From the NCBI RefSeq assembly GCF_946998875.1, contig NZ_CAMQAY010000030.1:1-16008 (forward strand): a stretch of DNA of 16,008 nt, in the 5' to 3' direction. This document shows positions 14,653 through 16,008 of the stretch, in pieces. This DNA is from an uncultured Peptoniphilus sp. GTDB lineage: Bacteria; Bacillota; Clostridia; Tissierellales; Peptoniphilaceae. Position 1 is the stretch's first letter; each line of letters starts with the position of its first letter. Made by a program: the position numbers and the translations under genes. The notes under the pieces are model-generated. The model searched no databases. It was not told the DNA's origin and saw only the letters and a program-made list of their open reading frames with translations.

Positions 14653-15723
14653 TTGAAAAATGTTTTTGGAATAGATTATGTTAAGTCAATGTCAGATATG
14701 GTCGACTCATATGAAAAACTAATCAAGGGTGTAGATACTCTTATGAATGTTGACTACAGTGGCTTTGACGCAACTCCTAAGGAGCTAATTTTTCAAGAAG
14801 ACAAGATGAAGCTCTACCACTATGAGCCAAAGGTAAAGGATCCAAATAAAATTCCGACCCTAATTGTTTATGCTCTTGTTAACAAACAATATATGATGGA
14901 TTTGCAAGAAGACAGGTCTCTTATTAAAAACCTATTGGAAGGTGGACAAGATATTTATATCATCGACTGGGGCTATCCAACTATGGATGATAAATACATT
15001 GGACTTGAAGACTATATTAACGGCTATATGGACGACTGTGTTGACATAGTTAGAAGAAGACACAATATCGAAAAAGTTAATATTATTGGAATTTGTCAAG
15101 GCGGAACTTTTTCCTTTATTTACACTGCAACTCATGGAGAAAAAATTAATGCACTTGTTTCACTAGTAACTCCTATTGATTTTTCTACAGATGATGGACT
15201 TCTATTTAAATGGGGACCATATCTAAATCCAGAAAATATGGTAAAGGCCTTTGGAAATGTGCCAGGAGAATTTATGAATGCAGGTTTTGTATTTTTAAAG
15301 CCAATTGATTTAATGATGGACAAGTATGTTGGTGTAATTGATTCTCTTGACGATCCAAATAAACTTGCAAACTTCCTTCGTATGGAACACTGGATTTTCG
15401 ATTCACCTGATCAAGTTGGACGAGCTTATCAAGAGTTTCAAGAAGAAATGTATCACAAAAATAATTTAATCAAGGGAGAATTTTATCTCGATGGCGAAAG
15501 AGTGGACCTTAAGAATGTAAAATGTCCAGTGCTTGCAATTTTAGGCACAAAGGATAACCAAGTTCCACCAAATGCAACTAGACCAATACCTAAGGCTGTT
15601 GGCTCAAAGGATGTTGAACTTGTTGAAGTTGAAACAGGTCACATTGGACTCTTTGTATCTGGCAGAAGCCAAAGGGAAGTTGCACCAAAGATAAATGAAT
15701 TTTTGACAAGTAGATCTAAATAA
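14653..15723 (+). CDS. phaC: Class III polyhydroxyalkanoate synthase subunit PhaC
   Basis: Catalytic subunit of PHA synthase, which polymerises (R)-3-hydroxyacyl-CoA into polyester storage granules. Its 356 residues and alpha/beta-hydrolase fold fit class III. The lipase-like box is GICQGG with nucleophile C148, and the remaining triad members are D301 (GTKDNQVPP) and H330 (ETGHIGLFVSG). These positions almost equal those of Allochromatium vinosum PhaC (C149, D302, H331). IIDWGYP (103-109) and MEHWIFDSPDQ (244-254) are further family blocks. The start is TTG at 14653, with AGGAGGT (14639-14645) 7 bases upstream. It is co-transcribed with phaE and closed by two terminators. No phaA, phaB, phaJ, phasin or depolymerase gene is in the window, so the precursor route and the monomer made are unknown. 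Confidence 0.95.
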   Translation: MKNVFGIDYVKSMSDMVDSYEKLIKGVDTLMNVDYSGFDATPKELIFQEDKMKLYHYEPKVKDPNKIPTLIVYALVNKQYMMDLQEDRSLIKNLLEGGQDIYIIDWGYPTMDDKYIGLEDYINGYMDDCVDIVRRRHNIEKVNIIGICQGGTFSFIYTATHGEKINALVSLVTPIDFSTDDGLLFKWGPYLNPENMVKAFGNVPGEFMNAGFVFLKPIDLMMDKYVGVIDSLDDPNKLANFLRMEHWIFDSPDQVGRAYQEFQEEMYHKNNLIKGEFYLDGERVDLKNVKCPVLAILGTKDNQVPPNATRPIPKAVGSKDVELVEVETGHIGLFVSGRSQREVAPKINEFLTSRSK

Positions 15724-15729
15724 AAAATT

Positions 15730-15755
15730 AACCGAGCTTTGATGCTCGGTTTTTT
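15730..15755 (+). terminator. First terminator after phaC
   Basis: AACCGAGC (15730-15737) pairs with GCTCGGTT (15744-15751) around TTTGAT, ending in a T run to 15755. Confidence 0.94.
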
Positions 15756-15773
15756 ACTATATTTTAAATTGTG

Positions 15774-15801
15774 AGACTCCTTAATGGGAGTCTTTCTTTT
15801 T
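15774..15801 (+). terminator. Second, tandem terminator after phaC
   Basis: AGACTCC (15774-15780) pairs with GGAGTCT (15787-15793) around a short loop, followed by T-rich DNA to 15801. It probably backs up the first terminator and protects the convergent tRNA gene from read-through. The next 110 bases (15802-15911) are AT-rich, and I see no gene in them. Confidence 0.8.
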
Positions 15802-15911
15802 CTATATATGTAAAACATTATGGGACTTCTTATAAAAAACTTTTTTATGTGACATGGGGAGAAAATAAAAACTTAAAACTTAAAATATTAAATCAAGGAT
15901 AAAAAAACAAT

Positions 15912-15941
15912 AAAAAAAAAGAGTACCAAACTTGGTACTCT
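15912..15941 (-). terminator. Terminator of the tRNA-Phe transcript
   Basis: Read on the - strand, AGAGTACCAA and TTGGTACTCT (15941-15932 and 15929-15920) form a 9-10 bp stem followed by nine Ts (15920-15912). It lies 2 bases past the CCA end of the tRNA, so the tRNA is the last gene of its transcript. Confidence 0.92.
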
Positions 15942-15943
15942 TA

Positions 15944-16008
<65 letters not shown>

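Noticed and set aside
15832..15848. ATAAAAAA-C-TTTTTTAT palindrome as a regulatory hairpin
   Set aside because: It is a pure A-T stem with almost no loop, in DNA where such palindromes arise easily by chance.

Overview
The window is a low-GC, gene-dense stretch from a Firmicutes-type anaerobe. Gene order (glyS, a CcpN-type repressor, a PPDK regulator, dgt, dnaG, rpoD, trmK, nif3) points to Clostridia/Tissierellia. So do the type A RNase P RNA, a flavodoxin of the clostridial type and a DUF3793 protein. A Peptoniphilaceae-like genus (Finegoldia, Peptoniphilus or Anaerococcus) is my best guess from sequence style; I have no search result to confirm it.

Region 1 (1-8230) is one tightly packed + strand housekeeping cluster. 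The 3' part of glyS is followed by a CcpN-like repressor, a PPDK regulatory kinase/phosphorylase, an HD-domain dNTPase, primase, the primary sigma factor, TrmK tRNA methyltransferase and a NIF3-family protein. Gaps are 0-12 bases or the genes overlap, so co-transcription and translational coupling are likely. The block joins translation, carbon-flux control, replication and transcription initiation.

Region 2 (8220-8647) is rnpB, the catalytic RNA of RNase P. It has its own promoter overlapping the end of nif3 and a long AT-rich terminator hairpin.

Region 3 (8647-11285) holds two single-gene units, each closed by a terminator. One is a secreted SH3/NlpC-P60 cell-wall hydrolase behind a WalR-like box. 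The other is a DAACS-family symporter whose binding-site residues depart from the acidic-amino-acid transporters.

Region 4 (11286-12605) is a two-gene unit, flavodoxin plus a DUF3793 protein, behind a very AT-rich leader with a good candidate Fur box. It is probably an iron-limitation module, and the DUF3793 protein is the main unexplained gene here.

Region 5 (12606-15801) has a GNAT acetyltransferase and then phaE-phaC, a complete class III polyhydroxyalkanoate synthase, with two tandem terminators. Precursor-supplying genes are not in the window. The window ends in a convergent tRNA-Phe gene on the - strand, cut at its 5' end. I see no CRISPR array, transposon, phage or defence module.
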